Shown: positions 24,492-36,294 of the stretch, in pieces
Numbering within the stretch: the first letter of the stretch is position 1
Layout: each line of letters starts with the position of its first letter
NCBI GenBank assembly: GCA_914767715.1
Contig: OU612067.1
Span: 7,254,001-7,318,000, forward strand
Length of the DNA stretch: 64,000 nucleotides
Source: Membranipora membranacea
Taxonomy: Eukaryota > Bryozoa > Gymnolaemata > Cheilostomatida > Membraniporidae
Direction of reading: 5' to 3'
Notes under the pieces: model-generated
Databases searched by the model: none
Seen by the model: only the letters and a program-made list of their open reading frames with translations
What the model was told of the DNA's origin: nothing
Position numbers and translations under genes: made by a program

Positions 24492-25803
24492 TGGCACAAT
24501 ATGAAGTCAAAATGTTATCAAGTTCAACCAAAACCAAGTTTACTCAGCATCAGTTTTCATGAAGAAACACTAGTTTGGTTGCAGCCTGTACACTGCCGCT
24601 AACGCTGAATAGCCTCTCACTAGCTAGAGAGCAAAGGTAATGTTAGGCAAGTTGTGATAAATATGGAACTACTGCATTGTTCTTACTCTGCCACACAAGG
24701 GGGTCAGTCTGCTCCCCCAATGTGAGACCCTTCACATACATATCAAACTTTTGCTGCACTCTCTAGTCAACGGACAGATCATCTTTTTTTTGACGGTTTG
24801 TGATGATGGTAGCAACAAAGCAACATCATATATCAAATCGAAGGGGTTTTTATCCTATTTTGTCCTATCTAATCTTCCCGGGTTCAATATCCACTACCAA
24901 CAGCACAAGGAGTAGAGAGCAGTGCAACCCATTTATCTTCTTCGTTCCACTCCTCCCGTTTTTCATACCTGATGGTAGTTTGCGTTTGTTAAAATTTATC
25001 GTATCCATAACATGGATATATTGATCCAGTATTTTTGCTCTCTGCATCCACTCTTGGTATAATAGTTATCTACAATCATGTGGTGGTGGTGTTGCTGGCA
25101 TGAGGAGATACTAGCTTCTCGCATACATCTAAGGTCTGATCATGTTCACTGGTCTTCACACTTTTTACACATTATGATGTGCAAGGTGAATTCCATAAAA
25201 TCTGTACTATCAATGTTCTACATTGTTCTGGGTATAAATTTTAATTAAATTTGATTTTTTTTTCTACATTTTCAAAATTTGACCAATAAGCAGGTTTCTC
25301 TCTCTCTCTCTCTCTGAACATGAATAATACAGGGTTTGTTATGCCCAAATTATCTTAAGCAAAATAACAGTGTCATCTGCATCTAGTCTATAAGAGATAT
25401 TGGGACGTCCTTTTGAGTGGTAGCTGCTGGTGATTGTGGCATGAGGATGGACGATACTTACTTTACTGTTGACTTAGAAGGATATTTACTTAGTGAGGAT
25501 TACATGGATGATGGATGATCCATGGGAATTCGGTAGACATGATGCCAGGTTTTACACCAGGTAATCTTTGAAAGAGCTATGAATATATTTACTCTTCTTT
25601 GGTGACGAACCGTTTTCTTTTATTGTGACAAGTTTTCTTTTCTTTGGGGTGAATCTGAAGAGAAGTAAATAGGTGCGGATTTGTTGCAAAACCAAGAAAA
25701 ATTATGAATTTTCAAGGATTTACCTCTAAATGTATCACACACAATGCCACACTGTTATAGCAAACCATTTTGTCATGCGAATGGAAATGGCAAAAATCTA
25801 GAT
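24492..25803. other. No gene recognised; (TC)n microsatellite
   Basis: AT-rich spacer between the hAT and the Sola-like elements. It includes a CT dinucleotide run near 25292-25315. Short frames (for example 24800-25024) show no domain or splice support. Confidence 0.4.
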
Positions 25804-26667
25804 GGGCCATTCCATGGGGACTGTCCCAAGCAGTGTGCTGACCCGACAGGCCAGGCAGGTTGGAATTAGTTGTGAATCAAAATTTGAGGCTCCTCGGATA
25901 AAATGGGGCTTCGTGGGGGCCCCGCAAAGTTTGTGTTTTCGTTGTGAAGACAACTCCAAATGACGTTTCTTTGATTTTTTGATTTTTTATTTAATCATAA
26001 CATAAAAACTTATTGTTTGCCACATTTGATTTTTGTACCGTGCAAAATTGAACATGTCAGTATGCTTCCCAGAAAGTTTTGAGTTTGTAGGTCAACCAGG
26101 GTTCAGGTCAGAGGTCACCTAACGTGGTCAGCCGAGAGGGTTTGTCCGTATATCACTCAATTTCCGCCAACAACACGGTGCTGTATCTGGGAAATAAAAG
26201 ATGGTAAAGCAGAGGTAAGTATCAAATATGATGGTAAGACATGTTAACTATTTTTTGAAAGAAAAAAAAAACTTCTCGGATCAAAGGTATAATCTAAACG
26301 GTAAAAATCCAAGATGGCCGCCTCAATGGCAGCGATTTTCGACCTCATTTTGGCGTCAAATTTATCGATGATAGTATGGAAAATCTTTTAAAAAAAGTAT
26401 CTCATATATACAATACAGACGTGCTGATTTCAAATCTGCAATAAAAATTAAGGGTTTTTGAGTCTAAATGTGTTTAATTGAACTTTTAAATATACAAAAT
26501 TTCCTATAAATGACCGATGGTAATTAGGGGTTATTTAAGTTTAAAAGTTTGTATTCAACCTTTTAAATGAAGTTTTTTTCTGTTGTTGCAGTAATGAAGC
26601 ACCATGGATGTTAATTGAAGTATGGTGGATTTTTTTGTTTGTTCACAAGCTGCAAGTTTTATCTAAT

Positions 26668-29484
26668 CTAAAGCTTTCCTACCTGTTCCTGCGTTTGTTG
26701 CTCGAGTCGATACAGTCGATGATTATCTGTCGATAGCTCGACACACGCTATCACATTCGCCAGAGGTACCCATAGTTCATCCCGTCTCTCAGGGTATTTA
26801 AAAGATGTGGCAGGCCCTTGGGGATGAAGTGAGTTTACTTTTACATCTTCGTGCTCGTCACTGGTTTCAGTCACAGCACCCACATACCACTGCTCTTCAT
26901 ATGCATAGGCTATGTATACACCTGGTTTGAGCGAAGAGATGGATATGCCTGATGCCTGATGACCTGATGTATTATCTATTATGTATTATGTATTGTCTAT
27001 AATGTATCTGTAGAGAGGTTGGGCCAGCCGATATTCTTCTGCCCACCAGATTGTTCCCTACTCGCAAGAAGCAATGGTGACTTCTCGAACCACCTACTGG
27101 TGGTGCGTTGTCAAATCTCCTCTGCTGATCCGGCGTATACTTGGCAATGTCGTGCTCATCATACCATAGTATATGTATTCCATTAATGTTTTCTTTTGCA
27201 AATGTAAATAATTCTTTTGCATTGGTTATGAAGTTTTCGGACATCTTTTGTAGACTGGCCCTCCTTGCCTGGTATTTGATAACAGCCCCGATACCGTCGC
27301 ATGCTGACTTCCCATGTGATGTCGCAAAAAAGTGCCAGGTACAGGGCATGCCAAAATCAGATTCATGGTACATAATGTTTGCAAAAACTTTGAACGATTT
27401 GTATTGGGGAAGACAACCCATCTGTGAAGTAGTGTACCATATTAATTGTGTGTGGCAATAAAGATTTTAGACGGGGGATCAGGTCTTGGAGCATCGTATA
27501 TACTGCCATCTGGTCGTGCTTAATAACGTCACTTATGTATGAGAACGAAATGTGTAGGACCTGACTCTCATCTTGTGACCTATAATATACAACTATTGGG
27601 TGTAATGTTGCTTGGCAATTGTTCCAATGAAATGACTGGCTTGCGTTTTGGACGATAAAAGAATAGTTTTCTGCGAAGTCCATTTGTATTATAATGTGAG
27701 ATTTATCTAGTCCAGACTTAAGATCTTTCATGTGTTGAGATTGTTGTTCTTTTATAAAATGATGAGTGGTTAGATCATCTGCTTTCTCACTAATACTGTC
27801 GATAAGATCTCCCATAGTTGTTGAAATGGTGACCACGTTGGACCGATCAGTGTTTGTCCACTGCGCAATGCTCACATCGTCCTCCAAAGCAATACCCGCA
27901 GCTTCTACCTTTTCACCAAGCAGTTGTCTCACTCTTCCTGTCCCAGGGCATTTGTCACACTTGCGTAGCATGCAATCACGGTTTCTTTCATTGCACACTA
28001 ACATGGATATTACTTCATGATAGTCTTTCACCGGAGTCTTTTCGACCATAAACTTGAAGTTTTGGTGTATCGTACAAACACAAACAGAATGCGTACCTGT
28101 AGCACCTGCCATTTTACAATGTCTTGGTCTAAGTTGGCAGAACTTAGCCAGCTTTACTTGGGTCGATAGCTCAGGATTTGTCTTACAAAAATGCCCATAG
28201 AGTTCTGAGAGGTTGCATAGGATTAGTCTTTGAGCAATTTTCTCTTTAATACCCGAAGCATTTCGAGAAGAGACCACATCCTTCGTTCCCGGCATAACAC
28301 GTACAAACTCACTGTCAGTATAAAAGGAATATACAGCCTGTTTAACATTCTCGCTTAGTGGTTTGTTACCTTTATTAGTCATAGGAACATCTGATAGAAT
28401 TCCATGACTTCTCTTTAAATTCTTCGCCTCTCGCACTTGTCTCTCTGATACACTGAACTCATGCATGATATGCTCCCTACTCCATTCAAGTGGCAAAAGT
28501 GTTAGATATTTGATTTGATCCTTGTATGAGCAGAGGCGAATTTTCACTTTCAGTCCATTCATGAGCTGCTCATGAAAGTCTGGAGTTGGCGGAATACGTT
28601 CAACAACCCCAATGGCTTCACCGAGTTGTTCAGAAATTTTCCGTTTCACTTTCTCAGCCTTGGCGGCGATAAAACCAGTCCGGCGAATCTTCGGTAATTT
28701 GACTAATTGTTCTGTCCTTACAGGTGTGGTTATATTAGCTAGTGACTCATTCAATGTTGTCAAGCTTCTCTCCAGCTGTTCAGATTGAGGTGTGAAGGAA
28801 GTGCTTGCATGATGAGACTCGGCTTCGGGACTAATTATCTCTATCTTTTGAATTTTTCTAATGCAATTCATGCAAATGTTACGTCCAATATGACTCCTTA
28901 CATTACGGAGTTTGAGATCTGACAGGATCGTGTGATCGATAGGTCGCAAGTCATTTCGATAAAGTTTCCTGTGTGTAGCAAATGGATCAAGACACGCGGT
29001 GTTGATAAAGATATTGTTACTATAGTTATCAGTGTAAATAGCGAGATGATGGAAGCATACACTATCTAAGGCTGCAGCAGCGACACCTACAAAATCGATT
29101 GCGTCTATTTCACGATCTTCTTTAATTGAGTAGGAGCCGTACTCAAATTTGTAGCAAATTCACAGAGTTCCAAAAATTAACATTATCGTCACCATGAAAC
29201 TAAATTTGATTATTCTCTATCGTTTTGGATTATTAGACATTATAAAACACAACTCGCCAGTTCTTTAATAAATATATCTGATAAGTATATGAATTAATTC
29301 TCAAAAGCCTCCCGGTTCTCAGTGCATCGTGAAATGATCGAAAAAACTGCAGAAATTTCTTACCGCTTCGCTCCCTGATTGTAGAAGCTAATGTCTCGTC
29401 TAGTACAGATAATTTCCCTCTGTTCTCAGTCACAACATAGGTCTGAATGTCACACGTGGACAGAACTTTCAACTTGCAGGCCAT
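26668..29484 (-). pseudogene. DDE-type transposase of the 5.1-kb element, frameshifted
   Basis: The start codon is at 29484 (MACKLKVLSTCDIQ). An 83-codon block ends near 29233, probably at an intron, and a long open block runs 29157-27363. That block has a Cys motif (ICMNCIRK), VSERQVREAKNL, a Cys-rich patch (CNERNRDCMLRKCDKC), and MDFAENY followed by HYFTDG, likely the first two catalytic aspartates. Just after FTDG the frame slips by one base within a run of four C (around 27405-27410). It continues in another frame (27421-26972) with SHGKSACDGIGAVIK, a motif found next to the catalytic core of this transposase type. A third frame holds a small SH3/chromo-like end with EEQWYVGAV and WVPLANVI and stops at 26668. 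Intact, it would exceed 800 residues. The slips make it a pseudogene unless sequencing errors are involved. Confidence 0.75.
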
Positions 29485-29555
29485 TTCAGATAATCAACTG
29501 TTCTTTAAGCCAACTGACTAAATTGTGGACTGGTCAGCCAGCTCTAATCAATGTT

Positions 29556-29972
29556 TCACCTTTGCTCAGTAGCTTGTCTGCAAACAATGGGGACTCCCCT
29601 AACTTTGTCTAATGAAGCATGATGTCATCTTGATTGACATAATCAGACCACACAGGCAGCAGGTTTGTGACAATAACACCTATGTGGCAATGAGTCACCT
29701 TTGCTCAGTAGTTTGTCAGCAAACAATGGGGACTCCCCTAACTTTGTCTAATGAAGCATGATGTCATCTTGACTGACATAATCAGACCACACAGGCAGCA
29801 GGTTTGTGACAATAACACCTATGTGGCAATGAGTCACCTTTGCTCAGTAGTTTGTCAGCAAACAATGGGGACTCCCCTAACTTTGTCTAATGAAGCATGA
29901 TGTCATCTTGATTGACATAATCAGACCACACAGGCAGCAGGTTTGTGACAATAACACCTATGTGGCAATGAG
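29556..29972. repeat. Three copies of a 139-bp tandem repeat inside the transposon
   Basis: Copies start at 29556, 29695 and 29834 (each TCACCTTTGCTCAGTAG...) with an exact 139-bp period and only a handful of substitutions. The array sits just upstream of the transposase start codon and inside the right inverted repeat, where some transposons carry subterminal transposase-binding repeats. Confidence 0.9.
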
Positions 29973-30947
29973 TCACCATAGCAGTTTCCAATGTGTACAG
30001 ACACTTGAAACTGATAGAGCGGTGACAAATTCGAATACATTTCTCATTATAGTGATACTGGACTCCAGAACTGTCATGGAGAAATGTTTTTTAATTAAAT
30101 GGTTACTCTTGATTACTTACCTATTTACTTATAACTATTATGCATCAATAGTGGTCATGGGTAGCTAAGTTCGGGACTATTGGTCAAGTGACAATGACTC
30201 AATACCGATGCGATGTTGTTAAATGTGGCATGTTTTTAAAAGTCCAAGTAAACACATTTAGACTCAAAAACCCTTAATTTTTATTGCAGATTTGAAATCA
30301 GCACGTCTGTATTGTATATATGAGATACTTTTTTTTAAAGATTTTCCATACTATCATCGATAAATTTGACGCCAAAATGAGGTCGAAAATCGCTGCCGTT
30401 GAGGCGGCCATCTTGGATTTTTACCGTTCAGATTATACCGTTGGTCCGAGAAGTTTTTTATTTCTTTCAAAAAATAGTTAACATGTCTTACCATCATATT
30501 TGATACTTACCTCTGCTTTACCATATTTTATTTACCAGATACAGCACCGTTTAGTTTGGGGAAATTGGCTGATATACAGACGTACCCTCTCGGCTGACCA
30601 CGATTGGTGACCTCTGACCTGAACCCTGGTTGACCTACAAACTCAAAATTTTCTGGGAAGCATACTGACATGTTCAATTTTGCACGGTACAAAAATCAAA
30701 TGTGGCAAACAATAAGTTTTTATGTTATGATTAAATAAAAAATCAAAAAATCAAAGAAACGTCATTTGGAGTTGTCTTCACAACGAAAACACAAACTTTG
30801 CGGGGCCCCCACGAAGCCCCATTTTATCCGAGGAACCTCAAATTTTGATTCACAACTAATTCCAACCTGCCTGTTCTGACAGCCAAATTTGAAAAAGATC
30901 TGAGTCGGGTCAGCACACTGTTTGGGACAGTCCCCATGGAATGGCCC

Positions 30948-31264
30948 AGATTTACAAATGCAAATTAAATGATGTGCAAAATGTTACAAATGCTCAACAA
31001 ATGCAATGCTGATTTTATGCCAGTTGGAAATACAAATACCTGCACAAATGCGACTTTTTGTTTGTAAACGGGTAATAAATTGAATGCGGTATAATCTCTA
31101 CAAAAGGCCACAAATCATCTGCTTTGCATACATGTAACTTGCCATATACTGGTCAGATATAGGCTCAAACAGAACCCATACTGTCTTTTATCGATTCGCC
31201 TTTTCTTACAAGGGGTCTAAAATATCAAATTGGTTGATTGGAACATAGAATGAGATTGTGAAAA
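30948..31264. other. No gene recognised
   Basis: Spacer between the Sola-like element and a SINE. It repeats ACAAATGC several times near 30953-31015 in a loose, degenerate fashion. Nothing else is supported. Confidence 0.35.
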
Positions 31265-31590
31265 TGAGTAGAGGTAATTGGTCGGATTGGTAAGGGTGAA
31301 GACTTATGATCCAGTTTCAATTTCCAGCGCCGGATGATCACATCCTTGGCTATCAAGCGAGAGGTCCCGGGTTCGATTCCCGCTCTTCTCTTGAGGGATT
31401 TACCCTGGCTTCTCGACTCTCATAATCACCACACTGACAGATGGAACGGTGGAAGCAGATTTTTAGAGTAAAGGAACCCCGTGCAACCTTCATCAATCAC
31501 GAGAGATAAGGTTTTGAAAGGTCGCTCAGGGCTAATTAGATACAGTTGCTATGTGTTGAAATTTGAGATATAAATCAATCAATGATGAGC
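31265..31590 (+). repeat. tRNA-derived SINE
   Basis: A plus-strand A-box-like TGGTCGGATTGGTAAGG near 31280 is followed by a clear T-arm with B-box GGTTCGATTCC at 31370-31380. A tRNA-unrelated body follows, then an A-rich tail with ATCAATCAATGATGA near 31574-31586. The paired arms around the B-box (CCCGGGTTCGATTCCCG) support a tRNA-derived head. The absence of a 3' acceptor strand rules out a tRNA gene. It abuts a broken coding remnant to its right. Confidence 0.7.
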
Positions 31591-31597
31591 TATGCAA

Positions 31598-31983
31598 GAT
31601 AAGCTTATAACTACAGATCCAGGTATTGCATGTACAGGCCTGACCCAGATGGCTGACTCTGTTGCAGGGAGATTATCTGCGATCAAAGACGTGTGCTGCA
31701 ATCTTTTCACCAAATCTTCTGGGTTTCACTCAGTAGCCATCTCCCTTACTGCTATGCACAACTCAAGCTCTTTGGCGATCATGACCATCATCTGGGGCAG
31801 TTTACTTTTCTTGGTCGGTGATGTCAAGAATTGGGGAATGGACCTTTTTGCATGGGTTGAAGAGGGGGGTCGGAAAAACTCCTCATCAGTAAGCATACAT
31901 GATGCTGAGGTATTTGCAGGTGACTCTGGCTCCATAGGGGTACTCCGCATAACAGGCATTATTCCCTTTGTCAGGTGCAACAA
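31598..31983 (-). pseudogene. Broken coding remnant of unknown family
   Basis: The minus strand reads continuously from a possible start near 31983 through LTDEEFFRPPSSTHAKRSI, SPTKKSKLPQMMVMIAKELE and IAVREMATE. It then has an in-frame TGA and continues in the same frame with NPEDLVKRLQHTSLIADNLP to a second stop next to the SINE. The Ser/Pro/Lys-rich start followed by helical segments is protein-like and much better than the overlapping plus-strand frame. The family is unknown. A single substitution could have created the TGA, so I call it a pseudogene; I could not rule out an exon ending there. Confidence 0.4.
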
Positions 31984-31990
31984 TATGTAA

Positions 31991-32635
31991 TATTTTTTCT
32001 TTCTGAATGCGAGGTTTTATTAGACCGCTCTATTTGGCGCCCCCACTAAGCGCCGATGGTTTGTATGGGGTAGATGCCTTAAACCCTTATTGCCGGCTAC
32101 TCTTCTACTTTATTTAGCCAAATAAAATGTTTTCTCCCCTGCGATGTCCACTTCATTGATATTGTCACATCAGATGGATTGGCAAGGCAAGACCACTTCA
32201 CACATTGAAACAACTGCAAAGTATGCCAGCAACAAGACTTCAATGTCTCATTTAAACCATATCCATAATATATATATTGTTTACTGGGAGGTTTGGACGT
32301 AGCATGTCAGATGCTTTAGAGAAAGTAACTCCTGCTAGCTGGACAAACATATTATGCTCATACTGTTGTAATACCTTCTGCCCCTTGAATACAATGTACA
32401 GTAATAATGTTGTCTGAAGTTGCATCATCAATCCTAAGCAGCTTTTTCCTCCTGTTGTGTATCGTATATTTATTGATTATTATAAAAAGGTCTGCTTGAA
32501 AATGACTCTGCCATTTGTAAAATAGGCTTTGGACCGACTAATAACATTTAAATAATGGACTGTTGTATGAGGACGTAGTCTCGTGTAACTTGGCGCTGAA
32601 CAGGCGATGGAGCAAAGCATTACCCAGGAAAATAA
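31991..32635. other. No gene recognised
   Basis: AT-rich spacer between the broken remnant and the GPCR fragment. No repeat boundaries or coding features stand out. Confidence 0.35.
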
Positions 32636-32954
32636 CTTAATTTATCTATCAACGACTTGATAGGAGCTATCCTCACACCATCTTACCTAATTGCTGATAT
32701 TCATCCACCAGCCAGGTATAGCTTTCTCAACACTGCCTTCTGCAAAGTTGCACTCTGGTTCATATTCTCCACATTCTATGTGAGTATGCTCTGCAACGTG
32801 GTTATAAGCTTGGAGCGCTTCGTAGCCGTCTATTTCCCTCTGAAAATGCGTGACTATACAACAAGATGGAAAGTGGCGGTGCTAAGTCTTTGCTGGATTG
32901 TCAGTCTAGCAATGGAGATTGATATTATAGCTATCCCGACAAATGCTGTATCAA
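32636..32954 (+). pseudogene. Rhodopsin-like GPCR fragment, helices 2 to 4
   Basis: The frame after an in-frame TAA at 32633 reads LSINDLIGAILTPSYLIADI (helix 2 with the ND pair). The helix-3 start follows, with the conserved disulphide cysteine (NTAFCKVALW), then SMLCNVVISLERFVAVYFPL, where ERF takes the place of the DRY motif. Helix 4 has LCWIV. Helix 1 is missing upstream because of the stop, and no acceptor lies close enough to repair it. The right side runs directly into an inverted-repeat element at about 32955 that supplies the last frame residues (TTPFIHLEIYLNQ). The class A motifs are clear. The ligand class cannot be told. It looks like a dead gene fragment truncated by a transposon. 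Confidence 0.7.
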
Positions 32955-35190
32955 CCACCCCATTCATTCATCTTGAAATCTACCTCAATCAAGAATTTGC
33001 CTGTGAGTGATGACAGTCAGTCACAAGTGTGACTGGGAGAAATAACCTCTTTGAGCTTTTCAAATTGTGCGGCCTGGTATTGCACTGTAAAACATTGCTT
33101 AAACAACTAGGTGGCTCAATTTTATTCATGCATCAAATTATTCTCTGATTCTTCAGCTCCGTAATGATGTGCTTCTTTAGAAAATTGGTCCTCTCTTAGT
33201 GCATTTTATATCTATCGCAGTAGAGGCCTTCCCGAAAACGCTCACATCAAGCCAGACTAACGTTTTGTGACGTCAGAGAGCTGTTTGAGTGATCAGCCTA
33301 TTGTAAAATCAAAACAAACAGAGCTATCTTGTATTCAATACAGCAGAAAATCCATGGTTCCGATTTTCATCTTCCACTATGAGCCTTTGCATCCACATCT
33401 CAATTGCAACCTCATGGAAGGGCACTGGCATCCCCATCCCCAAATTTGAGATATGATGATCTAAAAAGTCAGCTTATTTGTGTGATTTCTGCAAATGTAG
33501 GTCAACACAGAGCGCTGAACTAAGGCTATATTGTGTAGTAAGGTATTCTATGAAAAGCCCCCATTGGGTACAATACTCCACTGAAATCCACTGTCTAAGT
33601 AAACAAACTTGGAATTTTATACTACAACAAGCACGGCGGTGTGTGTGTTCCATTGAGAATAAATGACACATGCTATAAACTGAGGTAAGACGCAGGTCAG
33701 ATAATAAAATAATCGAGCGATAGCTGAGTCATCGGCTGCACGAAGTTGATGAAAATAGGGCGCCGCTGGAAAGGAGATCAAGAATTTTTAGACCTTAGCA
33801 TTCCAATTTGTTTTAGCTTTAGACTTTAGATAAAGCTTTAGACATTAACTGTGTTACTGTTCTCACATTCTTGAAACTGACAAGCTTATCAGTATGCCTG
33901 CGTGCCGTTCTGTATAATGATGTGAACTTTACTAAAAACTTTCGGTGAGGACCTGCTGTTTGCCATCCATTGTATATTTATATTTGGAGATTTTTAATTG
34001 ATTCAACTTTATCAGCAGACAAATATTCTATGTGATGATAAAGTTCTAAATAATGTTCTGGGTAGATGGCGTGCTGAGGTAAATCCAAAAAAATACTGTG
34101 CTGCGGCTAACTGTGACAAAGATTCTTTTTATTTGTTTAAATAGCCAGAAAATCAACCACATTTCTATTTACACAAATTTTTGCTGATTATGTAAATCAA
34201 AATCCATTTGTCATCAATTATTGTGATGTCCATTGAAATATTATTGTCTTTCTGCTTGAGAAACAAGCCTACCTCTACATGCATGTCTTCCACAGTCAGT
34301 TCTTGGGAAGAAACCTATTCCTTCACCATCAGTTGCCTGCCCTATTCCTCCAGAATGGCCCCAGAAGCTTCATTCTCTGAATCAACAGATCTGTCACTTA
34401 GATAACATCAGTTATCTGACGACATTATTGCCATTAAAACATTTTGCACAAAACTAAGGATAGTGAATTTAATAATGTGTGTTGAATAATGTTAGACAAA
34501 ATTGATTGTAGCTAATAAACTCTGGCTTTGTGAATTGGGGCTTGTATCATTCCTGTAATGGATGTTTATACGATGAGCATATTTTGCAATCATCGATGAG
34601 GTAATTTATTATGAGCCACAATAATGTTTGTTTTGACAGCAATGTGATAATTTATGTGGGGAGAGCCTTGTCAAAGATTATAAAACATTGGCCATGTAGA
34701 CAAAACTGCATCCACTAGGATACTGTGTGTAGTCAACAAAGATGTTGACGCGTGACCTATTTAGCTAAAGTTGTTGAGGAATTTCTATCAACACAGCGCA
34801 CTAACAGCTCTGTGACGTCAAATATCACACCCTTTTCAGCGTTAATTTTATGCGAGCGTTTTTAGGAAGGCCTCTACTGCGATAGATATATAATGCACTT
34901 AGAGTGGATCAATTTTTTTAAGAAGCATAGCATTACGGAGGTAAAGAATCAGAGAATGATGTGATGCATAAGTAATATTGAGCCACCTAGTGGTTTAAGC
35001 CGCGGATAAACAACCGCCCCCCAAGCTGTCTTATAAAAATTATCTGTTAAAAAGTCTCAAACCAGGCCACACAATTTGAAAAGCTCAAAGTGGTTATTTC
35101 TCCCAGTCACACTTGTGACTGACTGTCATCGCTCACAGGCAAATTCTTGATTGAGATAGATTTCAAGATGAATATAATGGGGTGGTTGTT
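32955..35190. mobile_element. Inverted-repeat element interrupting the GPCR fragment
   Basis: A left arm at about 32955-33260 (CAACCACCCCATTCATTCAT...) and an inverted right arm at about 34845-35190 (ending ...GGGGTGGTTG) match over some 300 bp, including CAGTCAGTCACAAGTGTGAC and AGGCCTCTACTGCGATAGAT-type segments. The internal 1.6 kb shows no coding region. The right arm runs on into further direct copies of the same sequence, so the outer border on that side and the target duplication cannot be fixed. Confidence 0.7.
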
Positions 35191-35965
35191 TTCGCGCGGC
35201 TCATGAACTTGAAAAGAACAACATATCATCCGTTGTGTCATTAATTTCTAACCTTTTAATCCAAAATTAGGTACACAGTCACCTCATGACAATCACATTA
35301 TGGCTGCCAAATCATGGTTCATTATGATTGAGACTTTTTGACAGATAATCTTTATAAGACAGTTTGGGGGGTGGTTGTTTTCGCGCGGCTTAAGATATGT
35401 TTTACAGGGCAATACCAGGCCGCACAATTTCGAAAGCTCAAAGCGGTTATTTCTCCCAGTCACACTTGTGACTGACTGCCATCACTTCCAGGCAAATGCT
35501 TGACGGAGGTAGATTTCAAGATGACTGAATGGGGTGGTTGTTTTCGCGCGGCTCATGAACTTGCAAAGAACCAAATATCATCCGTTGTGTCATTAATTTC
35601 TAACCTTTTAATCCAAAATTAGGTTAACAGTCACCTCATGACAATCACATTATTGCTAGAAAATCATGGTTCACTTCGTTTGAGACTTTTTGACAGATAA
35701 TCTTTATAAGACAGCTTGGGGGGTGGTTGTTTTCGCGCGGCTTAAGCAATGTTTTACAGGGCAATACCAGGCCACACAATTTGAAAAGCTCAAAAGTGGT
35801 TATTTCTCCAGGTCTCACTTGTGACTGACTTTCATCTCTCACAGGCAAATGCTTGACGGAGGTAGATTTTAATTGCAGGTTCATGAGCTGCGCGAAAACA
35901 ACCACCGCATTCATTCATCATAATATGATGAATGAATGGGGTGGTTGTTTTCGCGCGGCTCATGA
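35035..35965. repeat. Tandem array (unit about 353 bp) built from the element's end
   Basis: Roughly 2.6 direct units each carry GGTGGTTGTTTTCGCGCGGC twice, once before TTAAG and once before TCATGAAC. They also carry the CACTTGTGACTGACTG segment of the adjacent inverted-repeat arm. Unit starts at about 35367 and 35720 give the period. The array ends in a near-perfect palindrome (35872-35974). Confidence 0.8.
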
Positions 35966-35974
35966 ACCTGCAAT
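35872..35974. repeat. Near-perfect 50-bp-arm palindrome
   Basis: ATTGCAGGTTCATGAGC at the left matches GCTCATGAACCTGCAAT at the right. The inner parts CGCGAAAACAACCACC and GGTGGTTGTTTTCGCG also pair, meeting at ATGAATGAAT around 35921. Only about three mismatches and a two- to three-base centre break it. It looks like two element ends joined head to head. Confidence 0.9.
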
Positions 35975-36294
35975 GAAAGTATGTGTGTTCTGTGATGTGG
36001 GCAACTACACATCTATCCACTGTTGGCTTAGTGCACCTTTCTTCGCAAACCAGACATCTCTAAATCATAGGAGCTTCAAATAACTAGTGTTTGCAAAAAA
36101 TAGATCTACAAAGTACCATATGAAAAAGAGGCTTTATACACTCATTCATAATGTCAATGAGATACCACCACCATCCCCATGGTACAACTTTGGCCATCAT
36201 AGTGGCAGCCAGAACATCATGGTATGCTCCAGTTAGATGATCTGACCAATTTAGAATGGTGATAAACAGCTGGGTCCTTGATATGGACAGTCAC

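Larger units (their letters stand above)
25804..30947 (-). mobile_element. 5.1-kb DNA transposon with about 680-bp inverted repeats (Sola-like?)
   Basis: The ends are inverted copies starting GGGCCATTCCATGGGGACTG. The left arm is about 25804-26483 and the right about 30250-30947, with few differences (for example a short stretch present only in the right arm near 30875-30905). AGAT lies immediately outside both ends (25800-25803 and 30948-30951), a 4-bp target duplication. The interior encodes a minus-strand transposase (26668-29484), a 139-bp triplicate repeat (29556-29972) and little else. Four-bp duplications are known for the Sola superfamily, but I could not confirm membership from the protein alone. 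Confidence 0.85.

Noticed and set aside
25804-30947. LTR retrotransposon
   Set aside because: The long terminal repeats are inverted, not direct, and the protein has DDE-like rather than reverse transcriptase motifs.
31592-31990. 132-residue plus-strand frame
   Set aside because: The minus strand over the same bases has better codon-like composition and charge patterning. The plus frame looks like its shadow.
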